DNA of 64,000 nt. Origin: Periplaneta americana. Taxonomy: Eukaryota > Arthropoda > Insecta > Blattodea > Blattidae. Every line of letters starts with the position of its first letter. Position 1 is the stretch's first letter. The notes beneath the pieces are model-generated. The model was not told the origin of the DNA, ran no database searches, and was given only the letters and a program-made list of their open reading frames with translations. Where the stretch lies: assembly GCF_040183065.1 (NCBI RefSeq), contig NC_091120.1:195623772-195687771 (forward strand), in the 5' to 3' direction. The position numbers and the translations under genes were made by a program. Below are positions 21,794-33,038 of this stretch, one piece after another.

Positions 21794-22610
21794 GTACAAT
21801 GTAGCAACAGTCTGTAATACGAAAGCTGTCAAAACGGTCATCACCGAAGGCGTTTGCTCAGGGTGGGGAGGTAGATGTCGCTGCTACGAACTGACTACAC
21901 AAGCACTCGTTTGTCTTCCGCCCGTCAACTGGGCCGGAGAAAGACTTTACCCGCTTCATCTCTTCCACCGAGTATACTCTTGTATGAATACAAACATCCA
22001 ATGTATAAGTTACAATTTGATTCCCATTATGTCGTAAATTCTATTGCCCTATTTGTATGGCCATAAATAACTGACATACACTGACAGCTGACAGATATTC
22101 GAGAAGTTTCAGCTGTTTAGAAAGTCGAGTTTCTGTCTCGCCTTATATTTACACAATAATAGACTCTATTCTTAGATAACACAGCGTAATTATCTATTCA
22201 ACATCGCCTTGAAACTACGTAATTTATAGAGTATTACGTAACGAAAATAAATTTTAAAATGTAGTAGCGCCTGTTGAAGAAAACCCACAAACTACAACTT
22301 TTTCCACCATAAATATCAGAAAAACATAAAATACGAGATAGATTAATTACATTTAACTACGAAGTCTATTTTAAACACAATATTTATAACGTATTTCAGT
22401 ATTATAACTAGGTACCGTACTTCGTCCCAGAAGGCTACAAGTTTAACTATTACTGTGGCGGAAGAAGTTCAGTGCATGTAGCAAGCGTATTACATGTTCA
22501 GCGACACCTGTGAGGTCAAGCTGGGCAAAATAAAACATAAACCACTTTAACAATTAGACCTACACTAATATTTACACTGCAATAAAAAATGTAGGCCTAC
22601 ATAGATCAAA
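21794..22610. other. Unassigned sequence
   Basis: Somewhat GC-richer at 21820-21960, with short frames lacking domains. No repeat partner recognised. Confidence 0.4.
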
Positions 22611-22910
22611 CATTATTTTTGCACGATCGTGTTTTTTATTGTATTTACAGCTATTGTTACTAGGCCTTGAAAGTTAGAATTCCCACATAGAAACTTGTTG
22701 CTAGGGAAACCGTTCTTCATAACATAAAACTATACTGAAATAGACCCATTACGGTCCACTTATTGTTACCTAGTTACCATTACAGTGCAGTTTTATGAAG
22801 GCTTTGGAATAATATTGCTCTAAATTTTCAATGCAAAATAATATTGGTCTAAATTTTCAATGCAAAATAATATACATTGTATTTGCAATAATATGATCGT
22901 GCAAAAAATG
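22611..22910. mobile_element. Possible small TIR element
   Basis: Short inverted ends CATTATTTTTGCACGATC (22611-22628) and GATCGTGCAAAAAATG (22895-22910) enclose about 300 bp, including a 32-bp direct duplication (TCTAAATTTTCAATGCAAAA twice, 22808-22872). There is no second copy here and no clear target duplication. Confidence 0.35.
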
Positions 22911-23247
22911 TTGTACAATACACGTTTGCGAAATGCATTACGAAATCTCGGAAATTGAAAAACTTCCCAACCTTGTATTGTAATATACTATTACATTATT
23001 ACGCTATGTACAGTCTTGTGTACTGTAATGCAAGGTATTTTATTTACTATTTGTAAATAGTGTACAATATTGTATAAAGGAGCTTCAAACAATGGCTACT
23101 TTCAAAAGCCAATTGGCAAACAGACTGCTTTTCGTCTCTAGAATATGATCTTTCTTCAAATATAACTTTTGTGGAATATTATTATTTTTATTTTTAATAA
23201 ATCAATTGTTTAACTATTGGAATTACATGTAACTAAACACATCCACA

Positions 23248-23248
<1 letters not shown>
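22911..23248. other. Unassigned AT-rich sequence with small palindromes
   Basis: Includes ACTATTTGTAAATAGT (about 23046-23061) and a weak hairpin at 22972-23035. No gene seen. Confidence 0.4.

Positions 23249-23286
<38 letters not shown>
23249..23286. repeat. (ATT)n microsatellite
   Basis: About twelve ATT units, preceding a conserved repeat body. Confidence 0.95.
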
Positions 23287-23296
23287 CATTAAAAGT

Positions 23297-23522
23297 GACC
23301 CCCGTCACATGCCATGAAGACACTTGGGGGGGGCATGGAGGTAGAGCTCCATGCCTTCCATGACCTCGGCACTAGAATGAGGTGGTGTGGTCGGCACCAC
23401 GCTCTGACCGCCTTTTACCCCCGGGAAAGACCCGGTACTCAATTTTACAGGAGGCTGAGTGAACTTCGGGGCCGGTCTGAAAGTTTAGCAACGAGAAAAA
23501 TCCCGTCACCATTCGGGATCGA
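23297..23522 (+). mobile_element. Conserved insect retroposon body with (ATT)n tail
   Basis: A GC-rich 226-bp segment (TCGGCACTAGAATGAGGTGG, ACCCGGTACTCAATTTTACA, ATCCCGTCACCATTCGGGAT) ending directly in (ATT)n at 23524-23572. I recall this body as a dispersed repeat of several insect genomes, but the class is uncertain (LINE 3' UTR or SINE). Confidence 0.55.
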
Positions 23523-23523
23523 A

Positions 23524-23572
<49 letters not shown>
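23524..23572. repeat. (ATT)n microsatellite
   Basis: Tail of the preceding retroposon body; it also abuts the LINE-C fragment. Confidence 0.95.
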
Positions 23573-23574
<2 letters not shown>

Positions 23575-23811
23575 TGATCAGGAAGAGAAAAAGGAATTGG
23601 TTGGGCCACTGGCTGAGAAGTAACTTCCTACTGAAGGATCCACTGGAAGGAATGGTGAACGGGAGAAGAGTTCGTGGTAGAAGATATCAGATGATGGACG
23701 ACATTAAGATATACGAATCATATGAGACAAAGGGGAAGGCAGAAAATAGGAAAGATTGTAAAAAGCTGGGTTTGCAATGAAAGATCTGCCCTTGGGTAGA
23801 ACACTGAATGA

Positions 23812-23812
<1 letters not shown>
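23575..23812 (+). pseudogene. LINE-C 3' fragment, copy 1
   Basis: The plus-strand frame reads RKRKRNWLGHWLR.NFLLKDPLEGMVNGRRVRGRR.YQMMDDIK and ends in KAENRKD..KLGLQ. That is the C-terminal region of an endonuclease-RT type LINE, followed by an (ATT)n tail. A second copy of the same lineage is at 38946-39690. Confidence 0.8.
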
Positions 23813-23859
<47 letters not shown>

Positions 23860-23861
23860 TC
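23813..23861. repeat. (ATT)n microsatellite (LINE-C tail)
   Basis: About sixteen ATT units at the 3' end of LINE-C copy 1. Confidence 0.95.
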
Positions 23862-23899
23862 ATTGTTTTCTGTGTTGCTGTTATTTATATTTGCTACGC

Positions 23900-23968
23900 A
23901 TTTTTATATTGGTTGAGTGGAAGAGAAGGCCTTTTGGTCTTAATTCTGACAGTGAAAATTAATGAATT
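23900..23968 (+). mobile_element. LINE-E 3' tail fragment
   Basis: GGTTGAGTGGAAGAGAAGGCC...TCTTAATTCTGACAG matches the 3' end of LINE-E at 41585-41641. Only the last 60-70 bp are present. Confidence 0.65.
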
Positions 23969-24307
23969 AAATAAATGAACAAATAGGCATAATTTAAACA
24001 TCACCTTAGTATCAGTCTTTATCACTATAATGCATTGTAAACAGTCTATGAGGTCTATAGTTTTGAATCATGAATAGAATGTCAACTTCAGCACAAACAA
24101 GATGCTGTGGCACGCGCCAAATATGACGTCACGTCAATATAGTCTATGAACAGCTAATCTTATCTCCGTACGCCCTGGAACAAAATACGGCTCCTAATCA
24201 TAACTGCCAATAAGGCTACAGCATTGGTTACAATTACAAATACGTTTGTGACGCCATCGATGACGTCACGGCCCTTCCATGGTATCTTTAAAATTGCCGC
24301 ATAATAT
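23969..24307. other. Unassigned sequence with two TGACGTCA sites
   Basis: Perfect CRE-type palindromes at 24124-24131 and 24261-24268. No gene visible. Confidence 0.4.
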
Positions 24308-24880
24308 GCATGACATACCAAAAGCCTAAAAAAAACCTAACCTGTCACTAATCAACGATCTTACGAAAACTCTCTTTCCATATACTGCATCTACCTACCA
24401 AAAACGTAAATGTAAAAAATACCAAAAGCCTAAACAAACCACATCTAACCTGTCACTGATCCTCGATCTTACGAAAACTCTCTTTCCATTTAATTAATTC
24501 ACTTTTTTTAATCCGTGACGCCACAGCCCTTGAAGGGCCCAGACCGGCCAGCCGGCTGCTGGCCTCACATTCATATGCCGAAGCAGAGGTGGACGATCAT
24601 CCAACCAGAATGGAAGTATCGTGTGGTTAGCACGGTGATTCTCCCAGCCGATTGAATTCACTTTCTTACCAAAAAACGTACATACAAAGAATACCAAAAG
24701 CCTAAACAAACCAAACCTGTCAGTGATCCTTTACCTTACGAAAACTCTTTCCATTTACTGTATCCACCTACTTACCAAAAAACGTATTTGTAAAGAAGAC
24801 CAAAAGCCTAAACAAACCACACTCAGCCTGTCACTGATCCTTCTCGACCTTACGAAAATTTGCTTATTAATGGATAATAC
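24308..24880. repeat. 104-bp tandem repeat, four units
   Basis: Units begin ACCAAAAGCCTAAAC (about 24318, 24421, 24693, 24798) and contain CTGTCACTGATCC, CTTACGAAAACTC and TACCAAAAAACGTA. The second unit is split by a 149-bp insertion. Confidence 0.88.
24506..24654 (-). mobile_element. 149-bp retroposon with 10-bp target-site duplication
   Basis: Flanked by AATTCACTTT at 24496-24505 and 24655-24664, within a unit of the 104-bp repeat. The minus strand (CCTCTGCTTCGGCATATGAA, CCAGCAGCCGGCTGGCCGGT, CCTTCAAGGGCTGTGGCGTC) resembles a dispersed insect retroposon 3' body I recall; it ends in a short A-run. Much GC-richer than its host repeat. Confidence 0.75.
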
Positions 24881-25120
24881 TCCAGGTCAACAAAAAAATT
24901 GCAGTTCTTCAATATTCAACAATGGTTCCTTTGAAAATCCCAAAACAGTCCATTGACAAATTGTCGCATAAACCAAGTGCTCTGGGTCCAATCTCCTCCA
25001 TGATCGTTAACCATAAACAATGTTATGATGTAACTTTGTGGAATATAATAAAATGTGCGATATAAAATAGAATGACAACTAGAAGGCAATCCACGCACTA
25101 TTATACATTGAGAAAAAAGC

Positions 25121-25134
25121 GTTGCCATAGTAAC
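25121..25134. promoter_or_regulatory. RFX X-box motif
   Basis: GTTGCCATAGTAAC fits the X-box consensus (RYYNYY WW RRNRAC) at every position. RFX factors bind such sites upstream of ciliary genes. Function here is inferred from the motif only. Confidence 0.4.
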
Positions 25135-27042
25135 TGTATAATCTTAAAGTATGCGGACCTCTAGTCACCGGAAAGCCTAATTCCACAACAAAATTAGTAA
25201 AATCATAAAAATCAAACATACACAAGTCTCTTTATTGCTTGACCGTCATTTCCTAGCTATAAATAAATGCGCTAAAATTGATACTAACTTCGAAAATATT
25301 TTTATATTTTATCGGCGTTATCAAGACGGGTAACATAATTACCTCAATTAATTCTTTTTGTGAATATTTGTTTTGGCTTAACAATAAATAAAAGCAATCG
25401 GTATAGAAGTCAATAAATTGCCACGTACTTTACCCAAAATTATACCCAAATAAACGCCTGTCAACTGAATTATAACACAAATTTATCAAATGAAATATCC
25501 TTGCCCCACTGGGGATTTACGGCTTTATTATTATTTATTATTATTATTACATGTGTTGACAAATTTCCTACCTTTGACGACGACACTTTAACAGTCGATG
25601 GAGCGAACAGAGGAAATCCTGACTCCTTTTAACTGCTCATGGATGTCTTCCAACTAAACACACTGTAGTACCACACTAAAAGTTGCAGTACGTTCACACG
25701 CAAATTTGAAACTTCTGGTTTAAACTTCTGATAAAGCTATGGCAACGGACCATAAACAATCACCACCAGACACTAAAACACTTCTTTATTTATTATATAA
25801 TCACTTTTTTTATATTTTCATAGAGCCTTTTTATTCACTGATAACACAACACATTCACAATAGAAAGTAAAATTCTAGACATGTATTTAACTTGCTATAA
25901 ACGATCTTAAAAGACAACGAAATCACAAATTCCCGCTTAAAAAAAAGCAATTACAGCACTTAAGATATATTAATTCACCTGTCACTTTCACTATAAGATC
26001 TTGTGGGCGTAATCAGATTGTAACAACAAAATTAAACAGCGCAGAACATAGCTAATAAAACTATGTGACACACAGACATATCACTTGCTCGTGGTTTATG
26101 ATTTTACTTTCAAGAAACTCTGCACTTAAAATTGATACGTTTGCGGTTAAAAGACGCGATATTTTTTATGCGCGTTACACGTTGCTATGGATTCCTCGTT
26201 CAACTGTCAACGAACGAACCACACCGCACGGCAACAGGCCGACGTATGACAAACGCCGTAGCTTGGAGCTGGCGCGGCGATGCTGCTGCCTCCTAGTGAA
26301 GAAACGGTTGAACGTACTAAAAGACAGTAGAATGTATAGATTGGTCAGAAAGCTTTGTTACGCTGTTGATTTTCAGTGTAAATAAACTGAAAGCAATTTA
26401 TTGAAACAATAGAATATTATAATATGCAGAAGTGTGTATTCTACTACAAATTCTCTTATTTCCGGTAGACGACAGTTAAAGATAAATTTAAGAAACGCAA
26501 AACAGAAACAACTAGGAGTACTGTATTGTTACGTACAGAATTACATAGGCTATTAATCCAATGTATAAGACATGATGTACTTAAAATCTGTCACGTGAAA
26601 CTATCTTATAATATCAATATTTTCCTCTTCGTCAATTCATGATCATATCATGCAAGAATATGTAGACTAGTTATTCAGATGTTTAGAGAAGTTTTAATCG
26701 CTAAAACCGTGTTCAAAATAACCTTTGAGAAGAAAAATTTACCTGGGTGTCTAGAGTCTGGAAATTTGTATGAATGTGAGTGTGTCGGGTTAATATTAAT
26801 TAGCCAATCATCAAAATATAAAATACATCAGGACTTTCGTTGGGCAGTAACCTGAACACACGTTTCAGCGTCACATTGTTGACAAGTAACTCCATCTCTT
26901 AGCACAACCATAAAGCATTAATAGATGCTATAGAGTTACCAACAACGAAAAAAAAAATAACCTTTATGTAAAAACAAAACCATTTCGTTCACAAAACAAT
27001 ATGGTAACATCGCGATATTAGTTTTCAATTTTTTTGTTTTCG

Positions 27043-27056
27043 GTTGCCTTGGCAAC
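27043..27056. promoter_or_regulatory. RFX X-box motif (perfect palindrome)
   Basis: GTTGCCTTGGCAAC is a fully symmetrical X-box. A weaker GTTGCTATAGTAAT follows at 27481-27494. Confidence 0.42.
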
Positions 27057-27934
27057 GTTTATTTCTAAAGCTGTTCAATCCCTATGTAAGTTATTGCGTT
27101 TTGTTTTAATTCATTCCTTCAAAATGACGGATTTCTTTCTGCAGAAATAAATGTTTGGTTTTTGTTTAATGTTGTTATGAATGCAACAGGAATTTCTGAA
27201 AGCCCTGAGAAGAATACAACCTCAAAATTGTTTTAGATGTGGACCACGTAACATATCTAAATTCCGGAAGCCTACAGGAAAATCTGAGAGATTGGTCCGT
27301 GAAGATACACCAAAATCTCTAGAAATATGATGTTAAAAATACGATGGTTTTACAGGAAGGCAATGAATTTAGTGTAAAAATAAATGTACGTATGCACAAC
27401 TTACTGTGCCAAAAAAAAAAAAATCGTTGTACTGGGAGTTTGAAGTAGCCATCTCTTATGCATTGAGAGTAAACATGTCGGTTGCTATAGTAATCATCGT
27501 GTTCTATCGTTGGCTACCGTTTTTTATACACCTACTCCCGTTAGCGCTGTATGTGCCTCGAAATTGTGAATTCTCTCTCTTCAGTCAACTTCACTCACGA
27601 TTTTTTTCAATTTAACTTGCTGACTACTCATTGTTACTTAATTGAGATTGTAGTTTGACACCACTTCAAACTTTCTATCGTTTCGTATTGTCGGCTGCCG
27701 CGCTACCCGCCGTTCGTGTCTCAATTTTCCCCTCTCCCGTGTTTCGCTATATGACGTCACCCGCTCAAACTCGGTCACGTTGGATGCATTGGTCTGTCGA
27801 TCGTCGTTTACTTCATTGGAATAAGTCATGTAGTTTAGAAATTATAGGCGCGAAAAACTGACGCATTCACGTCAAGAAGTTGCGAGACCTCGCAGAAACT
27901 AAAAACATTCGAATATTGGTTGCTTGATGCTTGT

Positions 27935-28100
27935 CAGCCCACTTTGAGGTGTGTGGATATAAAGGGAGAAATTGAGTCGGGGTGTGGTAGAGTTACTGGG
28001 TAGCCCAGTTGGTAGAGCCTTGGTGCGTTTAGCCAAAGGTCCCGAGTTCGATACCAGGCCTCGGACTCTTGCAATATAAAATTCAGGGGCAAACATTTGG
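27935..28100 (+). mobile_element. tRNA-like retroposon, FB-B leader with a different 3' tail
   Basis: The leader GTTGCTTGATGCTTGTCAGC...GTGTGGATATAAAGGG matches the FB-B elements at 33.3 and 52.7 kb. The tRNA-like unit at 27994-28065 keeps anticodon loop GCGTTTA and B box AGTTCGATACC but has a degenerate D arm. The 3' sequence (ACTCTTGCAATATAAAATTC) differs from FB-B and has no T5 terminator. Boundaries are approximate. Confidence 0.65.
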
Positions 28101-28114
28101 TGATAGCTGTAGAA

Positions 28115-28374
28115 ATTGAGGCTATGAAATGCAAAACTCGCCTTATCCAGGTAAAGTAATTTGACAGAAAACAGGAAAAACCGTTATGTATATGGACAGT
28201 TTTGCATTTGATAGAAGTTTTCTGAGCTCTATGGAAGAGGAATTAAACAAGTTTTGCACAAACCGACTATATCAGTAGACACAGCTGCAAGAAGTACAAC
28301 ATCCCATATGTAACTCTTTTTTTTTTTTTTTTTTAATTTTGTTAAAGGCGAGTTTTGCACTTGATAGCCTCAAT
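28115..28374. mobile_element. 260-bp TIR element
   Basis: Inverted ends of about 30 bp: TTGAGGCTATGAAATGCAAA (from 28117) and its reverse ending about 28374 (AGTTTTGCACTTGATAGCCT). Contains a T-run at 28318-28334. No coding content and no clear target duplication. Confidence 0.6.
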
Positions 28375-28725
28375 TATTATTAATATAACATCAGAATTAG
28401 ACAAATATTCGAGGTTACAACATTTTATTCTGAATTAGATACTTAGGCCTACATTTATTGATAGTGTACATAGAAGCAGCTTCTTCAATATTTGATGTTT
28501 CCCAAATCTAGTTATACTTTTCAACACATGATTTTTTAAATTGATTTCAAACCATGGATAGCTTTATTTATAGCCATCTTAAGGTGGCTGTGTTTTATTT
28601 CATTTTGTGTTTGTTGGTTGTTGTATATATGAGAAGAAATTGACAAACAGTAGCGATAAAATAAAATCGACAATATAAAACGATACATAGCTCTGACTGG
28701 TTGAAATTCAAGATTCTTACACCTC
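28375..28725. other. Unassigned AT-rich sequence
   Basis: Nothing recognised. It ends with the target site of the LINE-A insertion. Confidence 0.4.
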
Positions 28726-28740
28726 ATTGGTGAATAGGTA

Positions 28741-30264
28741 CTTATTTACTTACTGGCTTTTAAGGGATCCGGAGGTTCATTGCCGCCCTCACATAAGCCA
28801 GCCATTGGTCCATTCTCTATCATCATATCCCACCTCCCTCAAATCCATTTTAATATTATCCTCCCATCTACGTCTCGGCCTCCCTAAAGGTCTTTTTCCC
28901 TCCGGGCTCCCAACTAACACTCTATATGCATTTCTGGATTCGCCCATACGTGCTACATGCCCTGCCCATCTCAAACGTCTGGATTTAATGTTCCTAATTA
29001 TGTCAGGTGAAGAATACAATGCATGCAGTTCTGTGTTGTGTAACTTTCTCCATTCTCCTGTAACTTCATCCCTCTTGGCCCCAAATATTTTCCTAAGCAC
29101 CTTATTCTCAAACATCCTTAACCTATGTTCCTCTCTCAAAGTGAGAGTCCAAGTTTCACAACCATGAAGAACAACCGGTAATATAACTGTTTTATAAATT
29201 CTAACTTTCAGATTTTTTGACGGCAGACTGGATGATAAAAGCTTCTCAACCGAATAATAACAGGCATTTCTCACATTTATTCTGTGTTTAATTTCCTTCC
29301 GAGTATCATTTATATTTGTTACTGTTGCTCCAAGATATTTGAACTTCTCCACCTCTTCAAAAGATAAATTTCCAATTTTTATATTTCCATTTCGTACAAT
29401 ATTCTCGTCACGAGACATAATCACATACTTTGTCTTTTCGGGATTTACTTCCAAACCTATCTCTTTACTTGCTTCCAGTAAAATTCCCGTGTTTTTCCTA
29501 ATCGTTTGTGGATTTTCTCCTAACATATTCACGTCATCAGCATAGACAAGCAGCTGATGTAACCCGTTCAATTCCAAACCCTCTCTGTTATCCTGGACTT
29601 TCCTAATGGCATACTCTAGAGCAAAGTTAAAAAGTAAAGGTGATAGTGCATCTCCTTGCTTTAGCCCACAGTGAATAGGAAACGCATGTGACAGAAACTG
29701 ACCTATACGAATTCTGCTGTACGTTTCACTAAGACACATATTAATTAATCGAACTAGTTTCTTGAGAATACCAAATTCAATAAGAATACCATCTAAAACT
29801 TCTCTCTTAACAGAGTCATATGCCTTTTTGAAATCTATGAATAACTGATGTACTGTACCCTTATACTCCCATTTTTTCTCCATTATCTGTCGAATACAAA
29901 ATATCTGGTCAATAGTTGATCTATTACGCCTAAAACCACACTGATGATCCCCAATAATTTCATTTATGGAGTTAATCTTCTCAAAAGAATATTGGACAAA
30001 ATTTTGTGCGACGTCAACAAAAGTGATATTCCTCGAAAGTTACCACAGTTGGTTTTGTCCCCCTTCTTAAAAATAGGTACAATTATGGACTCCTTCCATT
30101 GTTCTGGTACAATTTCCTTTTCTCAAATAGCAAGTACAAGCTTATAAATTTCGTTAGATAATGCGCTTCCATCCTCTTGTATTAATTCTGCTGGAATTTG
30201 ATCGATACCTGGAGACTTATAATTTTTCAGATTTTCTATCGCAATTTCGACTTCAGAAAGTGTG
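28741..30264 (-). pseudogene. LINE-A copy c: longest reverse transcriptase, 15-bp TSD
   Basis: A minus-strand non-LTR element flanked by perfect ATTGGTGAATAGGTA copies (28726-28740, 30265-30279), so the 1524-bp, 5'-truncated copy is a discrete insertion. The RT starts near ITLSEVEIAIENLKNYKSPG (30.26 kb). A stop replaces a Trp codon after KLVLAI, and a small deletion shifts frame near 29995. From 29883 the frame is open for 364 codons: [42 protein letters not shown] (catalytic YADD), [25 protein letters not shown], and [20 protein letters not shown]. The endonuclease is absent. The 3' tail is GTAAG-rich. Most informative copy of the family here, but inactive. Confidence 0.92.
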
Positions 30265-30279
30265 ATTGGTGAATAGGTA

Positions 30280-30741
30280 TCTGAATATAATAGCCGCATA
30301 TTTCTTAGAAAAAAAAAAGATTCTGTGAAATAAAGTAACAGCAATATAATATTTTGTTAAATTCAACACTTGTGTGAGAAAAGGATGAACTTGATTCTTT
30401 CGTGGTAACACGTTATATAAATAGCATTAAATTGAGATGCTTTTCGTAAACATAAAGTAAAGAAGTGTTTGCTTCGGCATGATCCTATGTGGACAATAAC
30501 AGAAGATGACAGATAATTTGTTCACGACTAGACCATCTGGCAATTTTCTGTCATTATCTTCCACGAACCATCTCCCCTCCACATGCCATCTTCTCTCGGA
30601 TCTTTCAAGTACAGCTAAACATGAATTTTAAATTAGGATCCGGTTGTTTATTTTGTGACATAACCTATTACATGTTTCAATTGATGTTCTCGCTTAATAA
30701 AATTGTTAATATATGCACCTGATACCTGCTCACATACACTG

Positions 30742-30775
<34 letters not shown>

Positions 30776-30870
30776 TTATGCTCTTAACCCTGACATTATT
30801 GTAGGTGAATGGTCCCGGTCACTTTTGACACAGAGAAAGGAAACCTACTGTAACAGCCAACCTCACATAG
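30280..30870. other. Unassigned sequence with (GA)n
   Basis: Contains (GA)n at 30741-30767 followed by nine G. Otherwise nothing recognised. Confidence 0.45.
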
Positions 30871-31397
30871 AGCGTATTCCGAATCTCACCGGTGAGCAAT
30901 CCGATGGCATCACGGTGTTCCGAATTCCACCGATGACTTCATTGATGCTCCACCGGTGTCGCACCGGTACCATCAACTTGCAGAGGTGGTGGCAGTCTCC
31001 ATCAGCCGCCATCAGTGCATCTGATTGGTTCTTGTATAGGGCGGGAATTAGCAGACGAATGACATCGTGCACTGTTGTGTCATGGCGGTGTGTTCTGCTT
31101 TAGTTCTGCTGTATTGTTTGTAATGAGCACAACGTAAAAACAATATGTTAATGGCTTATGAGCGAACATGTCACCGGACCAGTTATTACTACCGGTTCAA
31201 GAAATAAATTGTTTATGATCTCTTTTCTTTGAACGAGATGGCAGTACGGAAATTTCGCAAAATTTTGCTAGCGTAGCACAGATAACCACTTACACAGTCG
31301 CCATGACAGCATCGATTCTTCCAGCAGTTTTGTTCCTTATTTTCGTTGCAACGTGACGTCATTGATGCCACCGGACCGGTGAGATTCGGAATACGCT
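30871..31397. mobile_element. 527-bp TIR element
   Basis: Inverted ends AGCGTATTCCGAATCTCACC (30871-30890) and its reverse ending at 31397, both continuing into CGGTG(A). The interior is GC-balanced with further short CACCGGT repeats and no coding domain. Target duplication is not clear, so the superfamily is unassigned. Confidence 0.7.
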
Positions 31398-31705
31398 GAA
31401 AGACAAGCTGATGCTTCTCACTAACAGAGACATTTTCATAGAAAATGCATATTCCGAAGTTCGGGAAAAAAGACATTTGTCCCCTTATCAGATTAATATT
31501 TAAAACTGTCATCAATGTAGGCAATGGAGGGAGAAAGGAACTAACTACCCGACCCAATTATCTTCTGGATTAGTTGCCTCATGAGTGTTGCCTTATTGCT
31601 GTCAATTATGAGGTTCCAACCTGTTTTCGAACTGTTGATCAAACATACATACTAGTTAATAATATATTCGGTGTTACGGTTAAAGTTAAATACACGTATC
31701 ATTCT

Positions 31706-31706
<1 letters not shown>
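31398..31706. other. Unassigned sequence
   Basis: No gene or repeat recognised. Confidence 0.4.

Positions 31707-31770
<64 letters not shown>
31707..31770. repeat. (AAT)n microsatellite
   Basis: About 21 AAT units. Long Ile/Leu frames across it are artefacts. Confidence 0.95.
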
Positions 31771-31771
<1 letters not shown>

Positions 31772-32049
31772 TATATATGGTCATCAATAGACTTCGTGGA
31801 ATTGCCACGAGAATCGTAAGGTTTACTACGCTCGCGATATAGACTGTATAAGAAGGGGGCGTGCAAAGGATGGAGTATGCCTCTGATGTAAACACTGAGC
31901 AGTATACTGCGGTTACAATAAAACCTGTATCCTGCATTCAAGAAATATAATGAATGATCATTGAAGTAGGAAATGTCTAAACATGTAAATACGCAATTAT
32001 TTTGTAGTGAGATATATTAACTCTTAAAATTTAATGTAATATACTCACA

Positions 32050-32740
32050 TCATCCTTGAATATGTGCATTGCAGTGAAGAGTTACGTACATTTTGAGCGA
32101 CTGCAAAGTGAACCTCCTCCGATGGTCACTCAAACAGTTTTTATATTGGGAAAATGTACGTTCAACATCACACGATGTAATAGGTGCAGATTTGAAGAAT
32201 GGGAAGTCACTATATTTTAGTACACAAACTTCAGACATCTTGTCGTGACCTGATAGTACATCATTTATAATACGAAATTGTGAATAGGCAGAATTTTTAG
32301 CAATAATGTTTCTCAACTTACATTTAACTTTTTTCTGCAATTAGTGAATTGTTATTTTGGATAACGGTTTGTGATACTTTATCCACTACATTAGGGCTTC
32401 TGAGAGTTGTAGTTTAGACGATTCTAACAGGGTGATGCTTTTGGACACGATTTTAAAATTAGAATCAATGAACAGAATATCTTCCAATAGCTGTTCAGAA
32501 GGAATGCTTTTACAGCTGCAACAGCGGAACTGTCTGTGCTATCCAATGCATCAATTACCTCCATTATTTTGCCGTAATATTCTGTATAATAATTAACAGC
32601 ATTCAACCACGTTCCCCAACGGGTCAAGACTGGCTGCGGGGGTAAGGGTATTCCAGGGGCAATTGTTTGGAACAGCAACACTCTCATTGTAGCATCTTTG
32701 ATTGAATTCTTGTCTGCACTGAACAAATGTTAAGTTTTGA
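32050..32740 (-). pseudogene. hAT-type transposase relic (central part and dimerisation domain)
   Basis: The minus strand carries two frames in order. The first (32726-32424) has PQPVLTRWGTWLNAVNYY and LDSTDSSAVAAVKAF, the central region of DUF659/hAT-like proteins. The second (32340-32050) has FFKSAPITSCDVERTFSQYKN and LSDHRRRFTLQSLKMY, the C-terminal hAT dimerisation motif. The link between them (SKSITLLESSKLQLSEAL then a stop) reads through on homology, so this was one protein now broken. No zinc-finger N-terminus is seen. A domesticated host gene is possible but the stop argues against it. Confidence 0.75.
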
Positions 32741-33036
32741 CTATTCAAACTACAGTAACGCAAAAACAAGTGCTTACATAGGTATACATTAGCTGTAGCT
32801 GCTCTATCTATTTGGACCAGTCACAACTCTTAACATGAACTGCTTATACTACGAGACCGGGCGGTCGCTCACCTCCTCTATACTACCATACATCAGCAAC
32901 CTGATTGCATGCTGCGTGTGGCAATTCAACGAAGGCTAGTCATCAATAATAGATTTGACGTCAGTTATGCGGTCCTTCTTCTCGAAAACTGAATTGTGCC
33001 GAACACTTCGCCCCAGCTGCACAGTCTTAGAAATAA
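32741..33036. other. Unassigned sequence
   Basis: May include more of the hAT relic. Nothing definite. Confidence 0.35.
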
Positions 33037-33038
33037 TA

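Larger units (their letters stand above)
24881..27934. other. Unassigned 3-kb stretch with X-box motifs
   Basis: No transposon recognised. Two perfect RFX X-box palindromes occur (GTTGCCATAGTAAC at 25121-25134; GTTGCCTTGGCAAC at 27043-27056), with a one-mismatch site at 27481-27494 and a CRE-type TGACGTCA at 27752-27759. A 106-codon plus-strand frame (26065-26385, MTHRHITCSWF..) lies in a locally GC-richer patch but has no recognisable domain. The 27.4-27.86 kb part is CpG-richer than average and could be a promoter or first exon. I name no gene. Confidence 0.4.

Noticed and set aside
19960..21807. 615-codon open reading frame as a protein-coding gene
   Set aside because: It coincides exactly with the 87/93-bp satellite, where any stop-free unit with a period divisible by three stays open. 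No start context, splice site or known domain.
26065..26385. 106-codon frame as a gene
   Set aside because: No domain, no splice or promoter support; kept only as a note in the unassigned stretch.
28727..29167. 146-codon plus-strand frame
   Set aside because: Antisense shadow of the LINE-A reverse transcriptase on the minus strand.
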